From: Maylandia zebra
Taxonomy: Eukaryota > Chordata > Actinopteri > Cichliformes > Cichlidae
Length of the DNA: 64,000 nt
Direction of reading: 5' to 3'
Assembly: GCF_041146795.1 (NCBI RefSeq)
Contig: NC_135167.1
Span: 28,737,454 to 28,801,453 of the forward strand
Shown here: positions 1-13,348 of the stretch, piece by piece
Layout: each line of letters starts with the position of its first letter
How positions within the stretch are numbered: the first letter of the stretch is position 1
Notes under the pieces: model-generated
Seen by the model: the letters and a program-made list of their open reading frames with translations, nothing else
What the model was told of the DNA's origin: nothing
Database searches by the model: none
Program-made: the position numbers and the translations under genes

Positions 1-716
1 CTATCAGTGTCTGATGGCACACCAATTTGTGCACTTCTTCAAACAGAATTGTTGAAAATTACTCACGTAGCCATCAGACCACAGCCTGGGATAATCACTG
101 CGCTTGGTGTCATTTGTTGAAGTATTAATATGTTGTTCCTGGACCCTCTTAGTGTTGAATGTTATAAAACAAGACATGCTGTTTAAAGCCACATAGGTCT
201 GCACTAAATTTGCCTGACTGCATTTCTGCCGTTCAGATGATGTATAGCTAATTTATGATGGTGGATGAATAAAAATGTATCAAACTTTGCCATCACAATG
301 ATCAGTGTCTGTAAATTTGTTTAGTTGACCTTTTGAGAGGCTTCTATGCACTAGTTGTTCCTGAAACCTCAGTATTTGTACTATTAATAAAAAAACAGAC
401 TGGTTTATAGTATACGGTCTTATTGCTGTGTTCTTTTGTATTCTTTACTTCTCAGCTGTCTATGTGTGGAAAAATTTAGGGTGAACAGGTCGAAGCAAAC
501 TAAAAGTGCAAAGACAGTGTTTGTGTGGGGCACTGTGGGTCATGCTCCTGATGCTGCGAGATGGTTTGAAACTCTACTGAAGTTTAAAAAGTGCGCTTAT
601 GCCGCAAGCTTCTTGGATTTGAGCAAAGTAGGAATCTTCTGCTTATAGATTTTTAATCTTAAGAATGTTTTCTGTCTGGTAAATATCTGGGCAGGTTACA
701 TTTTGGGCTGCACAGA
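1..716. other. Unassigned AT-rich sequence
   Basis: I see no supported gene, RNA or known repeat here. Only short open frames occur (for example 436-648 on the plus strand), and none shows a recognisable motif. The sequence is ordinary AT-rich fish-type DNA up to the left end of the Tc1-like relic. Confidence 0.4.
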
Positions 717-1661
717 TACACTCACCGGCCACTTTATTAGATACACCCTTTTGCCGTTTAATTCTTCATGGCACAGATTCAAGAAGGTGCGGGAAACGTT
801 CCTCAGAGGTTTTGGTCAGAATATGATAGCAAAACAAATATTTGTCAGGTACACATCCATGATGTCAATCTCACATTCCACTACATCCCAAAGGTGCTCT
901 ATTGGACTGAGATCTGGTGACTGTGGAGGCCATCTGAGTAGAGTGAACTCATCGTCATGTTTGACAAAGCAGTCTGAGATGATCTGAGTTATGTGACATG
1001 GTGCGTTATCCTGCTGGAGGCAGTCATGCGAAGACCGGTAGGCAGTTAATACACAGCAGGATGCTCAATCATCCGGGGACAAAGCAGGATAGATCCGTGC
1101 TTTCATGTTGTTTACATCGTCTCTGACCTTACCGATGGTTGCAGCAGAAAGGCAATCTCAATGGACCAGGCAATGTTTGCCTGGTGTGATCTTCTGCTGC
1201 TGCTACCCATCTGCTTTAGTCTGTCCATTCAGACATGCTCTTCTCCATACTTTGTTGTAATGAATTTCTTTTGCCTTCCTATTAGCTCAAAGCAGTCTGG
1301 CTATTATCCTCTCCACTCTGCAATCAAGACATTTTTGCCAAGAGAACTGCCGCTCACTGAATACTTTTCGAAGCGTTCCCTGTAAACCCTAGAGATGCTC
1401 GTTTGGGAAAATCCCAGAATATCACCAGTTTCTGAAATACAGATCACCCTGTACGGCACCCACAACCACGCCACATTCAAAGTCACTTAAATCACTTTTC
1501 TTCCAAATTCTGATGCTCACTTTGAACTTCATCAACTTTGTCATCTTAACGATATCTGCACAGATATCGTTAAGATGAGTTGCTATCTGATTGGCTGATT
1601 AAATATTTGCACTAATGAGTGGTTGTTCATGTGTACCTGACAAAGTGTCTGGTAAGTGTGT
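717..1661 (-). pseudogene. Decayed Tc1-like (IS630/Tc1/mariner) transposon
   Basis: The left end begins with TA followed by 'cactcaccggccacttta', and a decayed inverted counterpart 'gtgtacctgacaaagtgtc' lies near 1631-1649. These ends are familiar from a Tc1-like family common in fish genomes. On the minus strand, 1304-1486 encodes a peptide with a helix-turn-helix-like 'LGFSQTSISRVYRE' segment, matching the N-terminal DNA-binding part of that transposase. The C-terminal part is read, also on the minus strand, around 740-1000. The element is far shorter than a full copy (about 0.95 kb), the frames are broken and the middle of the gene is deleted, so it must be inactive. Family recognition is from memory of the repeat. 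Confidence 0.75.
1541..1578. repeat. Perfect 18-bp inverted repeat with 2-nt loop
   Basis: Arms 1541-1558 and 1561-1578 are perfectly complementary, separated by 'ca'. The palindrome lies inside the Tc1-like relic, near its right end. Confidence 0.9.
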
Positions 1662-2145
1662 TGTGCAATTTTCCCAGCTTCTTATATCCATAAATAGAAG
1701 ACAACATTTATTTTTCTTCTCACACATTTCTATATTTGGGACATTTCACTGACAAAAGAACAATTAGTGACCTTATATGAGTTGTACTAAGCATCTAAGT
1801 CCACCAGGTGTCAGCAGAGTGACAGTTAATTTACCCGGATCTGGCTCTGTGACGATGGGGCACATGTGGGACACACCCCTGCAAAGTGACTGATCCATGA
1901 ATGCTTCTCTCCTTTTTTTGGATGTCTGCATATTCTGTGGTTTAAATGAAAACTCACAACTGAAAATTTTAATCTGTTAATGTATATTTTAAAAACCTCA
2001 TCCTGTGCTGGGTTTTATCGTGCTGGCAGGTGACAATTTCTTATGGAGGACCACAAGAGCCACGCGCATTGAAATAAAGAATTCTGTACTTAAATAATGA
2101 ATTGTAGAATAAATTCTGCATTTGTAAATTCATTTTTGAATTCCA
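1662..2145. other. Unassigned AT-rich sequence
   Basis: Nothing recognisable between the Tc1-like relic and the 40-bp tandem repeat. No open frame with a family motif was seen. Confidence 0.4.
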
Positions 2146-2385
2146 ATTTAATAAACTGCATCTCAATGGGACATTCCTGGTTAAATAAAGGTTAAATAAA
2201 ATAAAAAAAAATCCTTTTCCCAATTGCTCTTTAATAAACTGCATTTCAAAATCCTTTTCCCACTTGCACTTTAATAAACTGCATTTCAAAATCCTTTTTC
2301 CATTTTCTCTTTAATAAACTGCATTTCAAAATCATTTTTGCATTTGCACTTTAATAAACTGCATTTCAAAATCCATTTCCCTTTC
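2146..2385. repeat. 40-bp tandem repeat
   Basis: 'ctttaataaactgcatttca' recurs at 2229, 2269, 2309 and 2349, giving a 40-bp period with four clear copies. A diverged copy lies around 2147-2180. The copies differ in the run between the shared blocks. Confidence 0.85.
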
Positions 2386-2435
2386 CTGTTCGCTCCGGAT
2401 TAGCTCTTGGATTAATTTCCTTGCGGCTATTCAAA

Positions 2436-3930
2436 CTAGAAAGTGCATTTTCTGAAGAAACTGCAGTGTGAATGCTTGAATCTGAATGTATGCACTGAAA
2501 TGAATTAATTGCTGAATTTTGAGTTAAAAATATTGAATGAGATTAAAAAAAAAACAAAAAAACCCGAATTTAACCTGAAAACAAAGGTGCTGAACTGCTA
2601 AAAGCTGAAGGTTACACAGAAGAAGGAGTTGGAAAAAAACTGAAAATGTTTTAAATGTAAATTAGAAAACCCTAAGAAATGACAAAAGAACATTTAGAGT
2701 CAGAAAACATCTGAATGAATATTAAAAGGTCATATTCTTTGAATCACTGAATGACTCATGTGATCCCTCCACTTTGATCCACACAGTTTAAAAAGTTTAA
2801 ATGCCTGAGCTTTGAAAGACACGGTGTTGGAAAGAGAACAATAATGGCGACAATTTGAGGGTAAAATGATGGCTGTAACACTGTGGACACAGCAGCAGTT
2901 GAAAGAGAAGTGCTTAAGATGAATCTTGGCAGAGTGGCAGGCAGAGCTCATTAAGCAGGCAGGTGTGAGCCTGGTTGCTATAGTGACCGCACCCAATGGC
3001 TCCATACACACGTACACAGACATGCGCCTCACTTTTGCTGCTTAAAATGAACAGAAAAGTCAGGCCCAAACAAATTCTTCCCAAATGAAAAGTACATGTC
3101 GTATTGACAAAATTCTTTCACCGTGAGCGACAGCCATGTCTAGTCTACCTAATTCTCAGTTTTCATGCCTGTGGAGTTTATTATATGGACGTGGTGACAG
3201 TGTAAAGACACCATGCTCTTCTGATTTTCAAACGAACCTTCTGAGCCATTTTAACATTAGAGTCTATGGAAGAGTTGGAGGGAGGAGGCTGTGCATTGGT
3301 GACATTTATGAAAGAACCATAACACCTAGTACAATAGTAAACACATTGGATGAAAGAGGACAGCCATGGCTACGTTTTGAGGGTAAAATCATACCTGTAG
3401 AGCAAACGCTGTGGACACAGCAGCAGTTTTAAAAAAGATTTTAAGATTAATTTTTTTGCTCCTCTCACTCTAGCAGTTGAGCTGTCTCACTCTAGCCCCA
3501 ACATTCCGTCCCATACACACCCATTATAAACTCTGAAACGGGTGAAAAAACATCATGAAACTTAAACTGGAACTGAAGAAAAAGTATAATAGATATTGAA
3601 AAGATATATACAAGTTGAATAGTTGAATGTCTTGTCTTCGTTTTAAAGTTTGAATGGTGGCTCTATGTCAATGTATGTGGAAGTAGTAAGAGTTTAAAAA
3701 TGAGTAAGTTGAATGAGGATTTGAAGGGTCTCCCCATTGAAATACATTATAAATTTTTGTTGAATAAAGTTGAATAAAATTAAAAATATAAATGTTAAAA
3801 ATATGAAAAATAGAAGCAGTGTTGTCCAAAAGAATAGTAATCTAACGGTGTTTGAATGGTTTTTCTAAGTTGAACGGTTTTGAAGTTATAGGATTACAAA
3901 AAACGTACGGAATACAGAATAAAATATAAC
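2436..3930 (+). repeat. Family A unit U0 (array 1)
   Basis: First 1.5-kb unit of array 1. It starts with 'ctagaaagtgcattttctg' and the subterminal motif 'gtgtgaatgctt', and ends after 'aaaaaacgtacggaatacag' without a hairpin cassette. It belongs to the subtype with 'cgacaatttgag' near 2848. A 98-codon ATG-initiated frame lies at 3136-3432 (plus) and an opposite-strand frame at 2730-3032. Neither matches a family I know, and both recur in most units. The right end joins directly to the family B element. Confidence 0.9.
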
Positions 3931-4079
3931 TAGAAAAATTTGCATTTCCTGCGAAAATGCAGTGTGGATGCTTAAAGCTGAAGCTGTATGCAAAAAGTAG
4001 CTGAAAAAGCTGAAAAGTTGCAGAAATTGTAAAAACTTTGCAGAAGCAAAAGAAGTTTGCTAAAATGGAATAACTTAGC

Positions 4080-4640
4080 AGAACTGCAATATCTTAGAGG
4101 AAACATAATACTTGGCAGAAATACAATAGCATAGCAGAATTTAGCAGAAATATTGTAACTTACCAGAAACATGATAACTTCTCAAAAATACAAGAATTTA
4201 GGAGAAATAGTATAAGATAACAGAAAGAATATATTTAGCCAAAAATACTTAAACATTACAGAAACACTATGATTTAGAAAAATAGTACAACAGAGCAGAA
4301 ATATTGTGATTTACCAGAGACACTGTGATGAACTATGAATATTGTAATTTTAAATTGAGACTATGTTTTAGCACAAATATTATAATTTGGCAGAAATACT
4401 ATAATTTAGCAGAAATACTATATTAAGCACAAATCCTATAAAAAGCAAAAATAGTATGATTAAGCATAAATACTACATTTAGCAGAAATACTATATTAAG
4501 CACAAATCCTATAAAAGCAGAAATAGTATATTAAGCACAAATCTTATAAAATAGCAGAAATAGTATGATTTAGCACAATAGTAATAAGTTAAACAGAAAA
4601 ATTGGAAAAGCAAAATGGACAGCTGAAAAAATGCTGAACA
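4080..4640. repeat. Degenerate short tandem repeat, B element (first block)
   Basis: About 20-25-bp degenerate repeats of the type 'agcagaaatactataattta' alternate with 'aagcacaaatcctataaaa'. The same pattern returns at 5525-5960 and 6715-7135. Confidence 0.8.
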
Positions 4641-4833
4641 TGCTGAGGGTCCCTCAAATATACTTGTTAAATGACAAAAATCTGCAAAAAAATTTATTAC
4701 AGCCACACAATCACAAATATGTACACATGAGGAAACACACATGCACAGAGAGACCCACACACAAGATCCAATTCAGTCAACCAGTCTAAATATATTGAAT
4801 TTAAATCTTAGAATGAGATCATCCCATTAAAAG

Positions 4834-5524
<691 letters not shown>

Positions 5525-5530
<6 letters not shown>

Positions 5531-5960
5531 GCAGAAATATATAGAAATACTATTATTAAGCATAAATACTACATTTAGTAGAAATACTATGTTTTAGCAC
5601 AAATATTATAAAAAGAAGAAAAACTATAATTTAGCAGAAATACTATATTAAGCACAAATCCTATAAAAAGCAGAAATACTATAATTTAGAACAAATAGTA
5701 TAAAAAGCAGAAATACTATAATTTAGCAGAAATACTATGTTAAGCACAAATCCTATAAAAAGCAGAAATACTATAATTTAGCAGAAATACTATGTTAGGC
5801 ACAAATCCTATAAAAAGCAGAAATACTATAATTTAGCAGAAATACTATATTAGGCATAAATCCTATGAAAAGCAGAAATAGTATGATTTAGCAGAAATAC
5901 TGTATTTAGTACAAGTACCGAAAAGTACCAGAAATACTATGATTTAGCAGAATAGTAATA
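5525..5960. repeat. Degenerate short tandem repeat, B element (second block)
   Basis: The 'gcagaaatactataatttag' type repeat is repeated many times with small changes. It separates modules 1 and 2. Confidence 0.8.
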
Positions 5961-6093
5961 ACTTATTGAAACACAAATGCACAGAGGGACACACAAACAC
6001 AGGCTCTAATCCAGTCAACCAGTCTAACTATGTTCAATTTAAATCCTACAATGACATGCTGTCAAATAAGGGCAGGGTCCTCTCTCTCCCACT

Positions 6094-6124
<31 letters not shown>

Positions 6125-6126
<2 letters not shown>

Positions 6127-6718
6127 GAGAGAGGACTAAGTTTCTAGGTCAGCCTGGGAGCTGCTGAATTTGAATCCACCAATCAGAGAGGCTGTTTACG
6201 TTTTCCCGCCAAAACAGGTGCATCTTTTTACACACGCAGCACAGAGACATAGACCTGCTTCTTTCAGTTTATTTCACATAGTGAGGATTCCCCTCAAACA
6301 AATGACCATAATTTCCTAACCATAGGGGCTAGAGCGGTCATTCTTACACCGTTTTGTTCAGAAGAGATGGGGGAATCTTCAAGTGTTGACAATTTATCAT
6401 TAAAATATGAATTTTTAGAGATATATGACATGGATGACTTGTTGACTTAGAAGCCACGAATTCCCCAATATGCAAATTTGAATACCTGGAGCCCACATAC
6501 ATGATTGGCTGGCTGGGAAGCTGTGCAGGCCCTGATTTGTGGATTTGAATTCCTCAGCCCTCAGATATGATTGGCTGGCTTAGAAGCCATGAAGGCCCCA
6601 ATATGCAAATTTGAATGCCTCAGGACACAAATATGATTGGCTGGGAAGCCGTGCAGGCCCTGATTTGAAAATTTGAATTTCTCAGTCCTCACAGAGGATT
6701 GGCTGCCTGGGGACCTGG
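6125..6718 (+). repeat. B-element internal module, copy 2
   Basis: Closely similar to 4939-5530, with the frame disturbed by small changes near its beginning. It repeats the ATGCAAAT (6470-6477, 6603-6610) and 'gattggctgg' blocks. Confidence 0.8.
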
Positions 6719-7135
6719 CAGAAATATATAGAAATACTATGATTAAGCATAAATACTACATTTAGTAGAAATACTATGTTTTAGCACAAATACTATAAAA
6801 AGCAGAAATACTATAATTTAGCAGAAATACTATATTAAGCACAAATCCTATAAAAAGCAGAAATAGGATGATTAAGCATAAACACTACATTTAGTAGAAA
6901 TACTATGTTTGAGCAAAAATCCTATAAAAAGCAGAAATACTATATTAGGCACAAATCCCATAAAAAGCAGAAATAGTATGATTAAGCATAAATACTACAT
7001 TTAGTAGAAATACTATGTTTTAGCACAAATAGTATAAAAAGCAGAAATATTGTAATTTAGCAGAAATACTATATTAGGCACAAATCTTATAAAATAGCAG
7101 AAATAGTATTATTTAGCACAATAGTAATAAGTTAA
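6715..7135. repeat. Degenerate short tandem repeat, B element (third block)
   Basis: The same 'gcagaaatactat' repeat family as the other two blocks. It ends in a stretch (7100-7235) nearly identical to 4560-4690, showing that the whole repeat-plus-module block was duplicated. Confidence 0.8.
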
Positions 7136-7230
7136 ACAGAAAAATTGGAAAAGCAAAATGGACAGCTGAAAAAATGCTGAACATGCTGAGGGTCCCTCAA
7201 ATATACTTGTTAAATGAAAAAATCAGCAAA

Positions 7231-7550
7231 AAAATGCACAGGGAGAGAGAAGTAAGTTTCTAGGTCAGCCTGGGAGCTGCTGAATTTGAATCCACCAATC
7301 AGAGAGCCTGTGTACTTTTTCCCGCCAAAACATGTGCCTCTTTTTACACACGCAGCACAGAGAGGCACAGGATTATTGCAGCCTATTTCTCATAGTGAGG
7401 ACTCCCCTCAAACAAATGACCATAATTTCCAAACCGTAGGGGCTAGAGCGGTTATTCTTACACCGTTTTGTTCAGAAGAGATGGGGGAATCTTCCAGTGT
7501 TTACAATTTATCATTAAAATATGAATTATTAAAGATATTTGACTTGTAAT
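7231..7550 (+). repeat. B-element internal module, copy 3 (truncated)
   Basis: Homologous to the first part of modules 1 and 2. It holds an 87-codon frame at 7286-7549 similar to that at 4978-5265, and lacks the ATGCAAAT/CCAAT subrepeats, passing instead into the unique right part of the B element. Confidence 0.8.
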
Positions 7551-8704
7551 GCACCATAACTGAGTAGAGCGAAGCAAAAACTGCCTTGACTTGCCCTCAA
7601 ACAACGCTTTGTAACTCGAAATCTATTTGGAGTATCGATATCATTCTTTCACCGTAAGAGACAGCAGGCTTTGGTGAACAATCATGGAAATTTTCAGGTC
7701 TCTGTGGAAATCCAACAAAAAGTTATGACGAGAGAAAAAAGTGGTTCATTTCCACAGTTTGAAATCTGAAGAAATCTGAGCGAAGGACGAATTTCCTACC
7801 CTCAAACAAGTCCAACTCATTTCAGAACGGTAATAGGTGAGAAAGAAATTCTTGAATTGTGAGCGTCAGGGGTGTCTGAAGATATTCGGGGACAAGCCTC
7901 ATGTCTTAACTTTGCTTCGTTAAGGAGATATGACGATTCGAATATGCCTCTCATTACAGAAATCCAGCGGTGATTTTGAACAAGCTCTCCATTCACTTTA
8001 AATGGAGAGTTTTCTGACCTTGTGTTAGTCTGAGGAGATTTGCAAAAATTCTATAAATCCCACAACAATGATAGTGACATTTTCTGAAAGCCAGCAAAAA
8101 TACCTACGTTTTGATGTATAATTTGTGGAAGTTGAGTGAAAATTGAGCAAGTAGCAGGAAGTTGTTCGGACATGAAGTGAAAATTGCAAAACCTTCAGTG
8201 GCACACTGGAAGCCAAGAGCATAGCAACCATAACAACGCATGTATTTTGTGAAAAATCACAATTTTGCAACTCAAAACTTTAAGAGGCATAAAAGTAAAA
8301 CAGTAGAAGATTTGAAAAAGCTGAATCATACCTGAATAGCCAAATAATTTGTGAACATTTTAAAATTTGAATGGTTGTTCTAGGTGAAAATATGAGGAAG
8401 TAGTTAAGTTTCAAAAACAAGCAAAATTTAGCAGAATTGCAGAAGTTTCCCATTCATTTCAATGGGACAAATTAAAGGAAAAAAGCTTAATATTTTAAAA
8501 AGTATAATAGTTAAAAATAGCAAAAATCGTAGCAGGAATTAGCAAAAATAGCTGAATAGTTTAAAGTTTGAACGGTGAAAATAGCACAAAAATTGTGGAA
8601 GTAGTTAAACGGCGAAAAGTGTACGGAAGCAACTAGAATAATAATAAAGAATAAAGAGAAACAGGAACTCAATAGTGTGGATGCTTAAAGCATCCACACA
8701 ATAA

Positions 8705-10265
8705 CTAGAAAGTGCATTTTCTGAAGAAACTGCAGTGTGAATGCTTGAATCTGAATGTATGCACTGAAATGAATTAATTGCTGAATTTTGAGTTAAAAAT
8801 TTTGAATGAGATAAAAAAACAAAAAAAACAACCTGAATTTAACCTGAAAACAACAGTGCTGAACTGCTAAAAGCTGAAGGTTACACAGAAGAAGAAGTTG
8901 GAAAAAAGCTGAAAATGTTTTAATTGTAAATTAGAAAAACCTAAGAAATGAGAAAAGAACATTTAGAGTCAGAAAACATCTGAAAGAATATTAAAAGGTC
9001 ATATTCTTTGAATCACTGAATGACTAAAATGTGATCCCTCCACTTGGATCCACACAGTTTAAAAAGTTTAATCTCTGAGCTTTGAAAGACAAGATGTTGG
9101 AAAGAGAACAACGATGGCGACGTTTTGAGGGTAAAATGATGGCTGTAGAGCAAACTCTGTGGACACAGCAGCAGTTGAAAGAGAAGTGTTTAAGATGAAT
9201 CTTGGCAGAGTGTCAGGCAGAGCTCGTTAAGCAGGCAGGTGTGAGCCTGGTTGCTATAGTGACCGCACCCAAGGGCTCCATACACACGGACACAGACATG
9301 CACCTCACTTTTGCTGCTTAAAATGAACAGAAAAGTCAGGCCGAAACAAATCGCTCCCAAATGAAAAGTAAAAGTCGTATTGACAAAATTCTTTCACCGT
9401 GAGCGACAACAATGTCTAGTCTACCTAATTCTCAGTTTTCATGCCTGTGGAGCTTATTATATGGACATGGTGACAGTGGAAAGACACCATGCTCTTCTGA
9501 TTTTCAAACGAACCTTCTGAGCCATTTTAACATTAGAGTCTATGGAAGAGTTGGAGGGAGGAGGCTGTGCATTGGTGGCATTTATGAAAGAACCATAACA
9601 CCTAGTACAATAGTAAACACATTGGATGAAAGAGGACAGCCATGGCTATGTTTTGAGGGTAAAATCATACCTGTAGAGCAAACGCTGTGGACACAGCAGC
9701 AGTTTTAAAAAAGATTTTAAGATTAATTTTTTTGCTCCTCTCACTCTAGCAGTTGAGCTGTCTCACTCTAGCCCCAACATTCCGTCCCATACACACCCAT
9801 TATAAACTCTGAAACGGGTGAAAAAACATCATGAAACTTAAACTGGAACTGAAGAAAAAGTATAATAGATATTGAAAAGATAAATACAAGTTGAATAGTT
9901 GAATGTCTTGTCTTCGTTTTAAAGTTTGAATGGTGGCTCTATGTCAATGTATGTGGAAGTAGTAAGAGTTTAAAAATGAGTAAGTCGAATGAGGATTTGA
10001 AGGGTCTCCCCATTGAAATACATGGGAAATTTTGGGAAATTTTTGTTGAATAAAGTTGAATAAAATTAAAAATATAAATGTTAAAAATGAGAAAAATAGA
10101 AGCAGTCATGTCCAAAAGAAGAGGAATCTAATGGTGTTTGAATGGTTTTTCTAAGTTGAACGGTTTTGAAGGAGTAGGAGTACAAAAAACGTACGGAATA
10201 CAGAATAAAATAGAATAAAGATTAGAAGAACAATACTGTGAATGCTTTTCAAGCATTCACACTAA
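8705..10265 (+). repeat. Family A unit U1
   Basis: Starts directly after the B-element hairpin. The subterminal motif is at 8735-8746. It carries one 3' hairpin cassette (hairpin 10237-10261: 11-bp arms, loop 'ttc'). The plus frame is at 9412-9708. This is the only unit whose first internal copy still reads 'gtagagcaaactctgtgg' (9145-9162) like the second copy, so it probably keeps the older state. Subtype 'cgacgttttgag'. Confidence 0.9.
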
Positions 10266-11762
10266 CTAGAAAGTGCATTTTCTGAAGAAACTGCAGTGTG
10301 AATGCTTGAATCTGAATGTATGGACTGAAATGAATTAATTGCTGAATTTTGAGTTAAAAATTTTGAATGAGATAAAAAAAAAAAAAAACAACCTGAATTT
10401 AACCTGAAAACAACAGTGCTGAACTGCTAAAAGCTGAAGGTTACACAGAAGAAGAAGTTGGAAAAAAGCTGAAAATGTTTTAATTGTAAATTAGAAAAAC
10501 CTAAGAAATGAGAAAAGAACATTTAGAGTCAGAAAACATCTGAATGAATATTAAAAGGTCATATTCTTTGAATCACTGAATGACTAAAATGTGATCCCTC
10601 CACTTGGACCCACACAGTTTAAAAAGTTTACATCTCTGAGCTTTGAAAGACAAGATGTTGGAAAAAGAACAATAATGGCGACGTTTTGAGGGTAAAATGA
10701 TGGCTTTAACACTGTGGACACAGCAGCAGTTGAAAGAGAAGTGTTTAAGATGAATTTTGGCAGAGTGGCAGGCAGAGCTCGTTAAGCAGGCAGGTGTGAG
10801 CCTGGTTGCTATAGTGACCGCACCCAATGGCTCCATACACACGCACACAGACATGCACCTCACTTTTGCTGCTTAAAATGAACAGAAAAGTCAGGCCGAA
10901 ACAAATCGTTCCCAAATGAAAAGTAAAAGTCGTATTGACAAAATTCTTTCACCGTGAGCGACAGCAGCTTCTAGTCTACCTAATTCTCAGTTTTCATGCC
11001 TGTGGAGCTTATTATATGGACGTGGTGACAGTGGAAAGACACCATGCTCTTCTGATTTTCAAACGAACCTTCTGAGCCATTTTAACATTAGAGTCTATGG
11101 AAGAGTTGGAAGGAGGAGGCTGTGCATTGGTGACATTTATGAAAGAACCGTAACACCTAGGACAATAGTAAACACATTGGATGAAAGAGGACAGCGATGG
11201 CTACGTTTTGAGGGTAAAATGATGGCTGTAGAGCAAACGCTGTGGACACAGCAGCAGTTTTAAAAAAGATTTTAAGATTAATTTTTTTGCTCCTCTCACT
11301 CTAGCAGTTGAGCTGTCTCACTCTAGCCCCAACATTCCGTCCCATACACACCCATTATAAACTCTGAAACGGCTGAAAAAACATCATGAAACTTAAACTG
11401 GAACTGAAGAAAAAGTATAATAGATATTGAAAAGATAAATACAAGTTGAATAGTTGAATGTCTTGTCTTCGTTTTAAAGTTTGAATGGTGGCTCTATGTC
11501 AATGTATGTGGAAGTAGTAAGAGTTTAAAAATGAGTAAGTTGAATGAGAATTTGAAGGGTCTCCCCATTGAAATACATTATAAATTTTTGTTGAATAAAG
11601 TTGAATAAAATTAAAAATATAAATGTTAAAAATGAGAAAAATAGAAGCAATGTTGTCCAAAAGAATAGGAATCTAACGATGTTTGAATGGTTTTTCTAAG
11701 TTGAACGGTTTTGAAGGAGTAGGCTTTCAAAAAACGTACGGAAAAATAAAATATAATAATAA
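10266..11762 (+). repeat. Family A unit U2
   Basis: Subtype 'cgacgttttgag', no hairpin cassette at the 3' end. The plus frame (10967-11263) is open, but its first codon is GCT instead of ATG. The opposite-strand frame is 10573-10863. Confidence 0.9.
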
Positions 11763-13348
11763 CTAGAAAGTGCATTTTCTGAAGAAACTGCAGTGTGAAT
11801 GCTTGAATCTGAATGTATGCACTGAAATGAATTAATTGCTGAATTTAAGTTAAAAATCTTGAATGAGATAAAAAAAAAAGTCCGAATTTATCCTGAAAAC
11901 AAAAGTGCTGAACTGCTAAAAGCTGAAGGTTAGACAGAAGAAGAAGTTGGAAAAAAGCTGAAAATGTTTTAATTGTAAATTAGAAAACCCTAAGAAATGA
12001 GAAAAGAACATTTAGAGTCAGAAAACATCTGAAAGAATATTAAAAGTTCATATTCTTTGAATCACTGAATGACTAAAATGTGATCCCTCCACTTGGATCC
12101 ACACAGTTTAAAAAGTTTACATCTCTGAGCTTTGAAAGACAAGATGTTGGAAAGAGAACAACGTTTTGAGGGTAAAATGATGGCTTTAACACTGTGGACA
12201 CAGCAGCAGTTGAAAGAGAAGTGCTTAAGATGAATCTTGGCAGAGTGGCAGAGAGAGCTCGTTAAGCAGGCAGGTGTGAGCCTGGTTGCTATAGTGACCG
12301 CACCCAATGGCTCCATACACACGGACACAGACATGCACCTCACTTTTGCTGCTTAAAATGAACAGAAAAGTCAGGCCGAAACAAATCGTTCCCAAATGAA
12401 AAGTAAAAGTCGTATTGACAAAATTCTTTCACTGTGAGCGACAGCAATGTCTAGTCTACCAAATTCTCAGTTTTCATGTCTGTGGAGTTTATTATATGGA
12501 CGTGGTGACAGTGGAAAGACACCATGCTCTTCTGATTTTCAAACGAACCTTCTGAGCCATTTTAACATTAGAGTCTATGGAAGAGTTGGAGGGAGGAGGC
12601 TGTGCATTGGTGACATTTATGAAAGAACCATAACACCTAGTACAATAGTAAACACATTGGATGAAAGAGGACAGCCATGGCTACGTTTTGAGGGTAAAAT
12701 GGTGGCTGTAGAGCAAACGCTGTGGACACAGCAGCAGTTTTAAAAAATATTTTAAGATTAATTTTTTTGCTCCTCTCACTCTAGCAGTTGAGCTCTCTCA
12801 CTCTAGCCCCAACATTCCGTCCCATAGACACCCATTATAAACTCTGAAACGGGTGAAAAAACATCATGAAACTTAAACTGGAACTGAAGAAAAAGTATAA
12901 TAGATATTGAAAAGATAAATACAAGTTGAATAGTTGAATGTCTTGTCTTCGTTTTAAAGTTTGAATGGTGGCTCTATGTCAATGTATGTGGAAGTAGTAA
13001 GAGTTTAAAAATGAGTAAGTTGAATGAGGATTTGAAGGGTCTCCCCATTGAAATACATTATAAATTTTTGTTGAATAAAGTTGAATAAAATTAAAAATAT
13101 AAATGTTAAAAATATGAAAAATAGAAGCAGTGTTGTCCAAAAGAATAGGAATCTAACGGTGTTTGAATGGTTTTTCTAAGTTGAACGGTTTTGAAGGAGT
13201 AGGCTTTCAAAAAACGTACGGAAAAATAATAAAATATAATAATAAAGATTAGAAGAACAATACTGTGAATGCTTTTCAAGCATTCACACTAATAATAAAG
13301 ATTAGAAGAACAATACTGTGAATGCTTTTCAAGCATTCACACTAATAA
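11763..13348 (+). repeat. Family A unit U3
   Basis: Subtype with a short deletion ('gaacaacgttttgag' near 12155). It carries two hairpin cassettes at 13244-13348. Plus frame 12447-12743. Almost identical over most of its length to U8, which lies five units downstream. Confidence 0.9.

Noticed and set aside
2730-3032. Opposite-strand frame of 90-113 codons repeated in A units
   Set aside because: Its length and start vary, it overlaps the internal duplication, it is broken in U1 and has no known motif; treated as part of the repeat.
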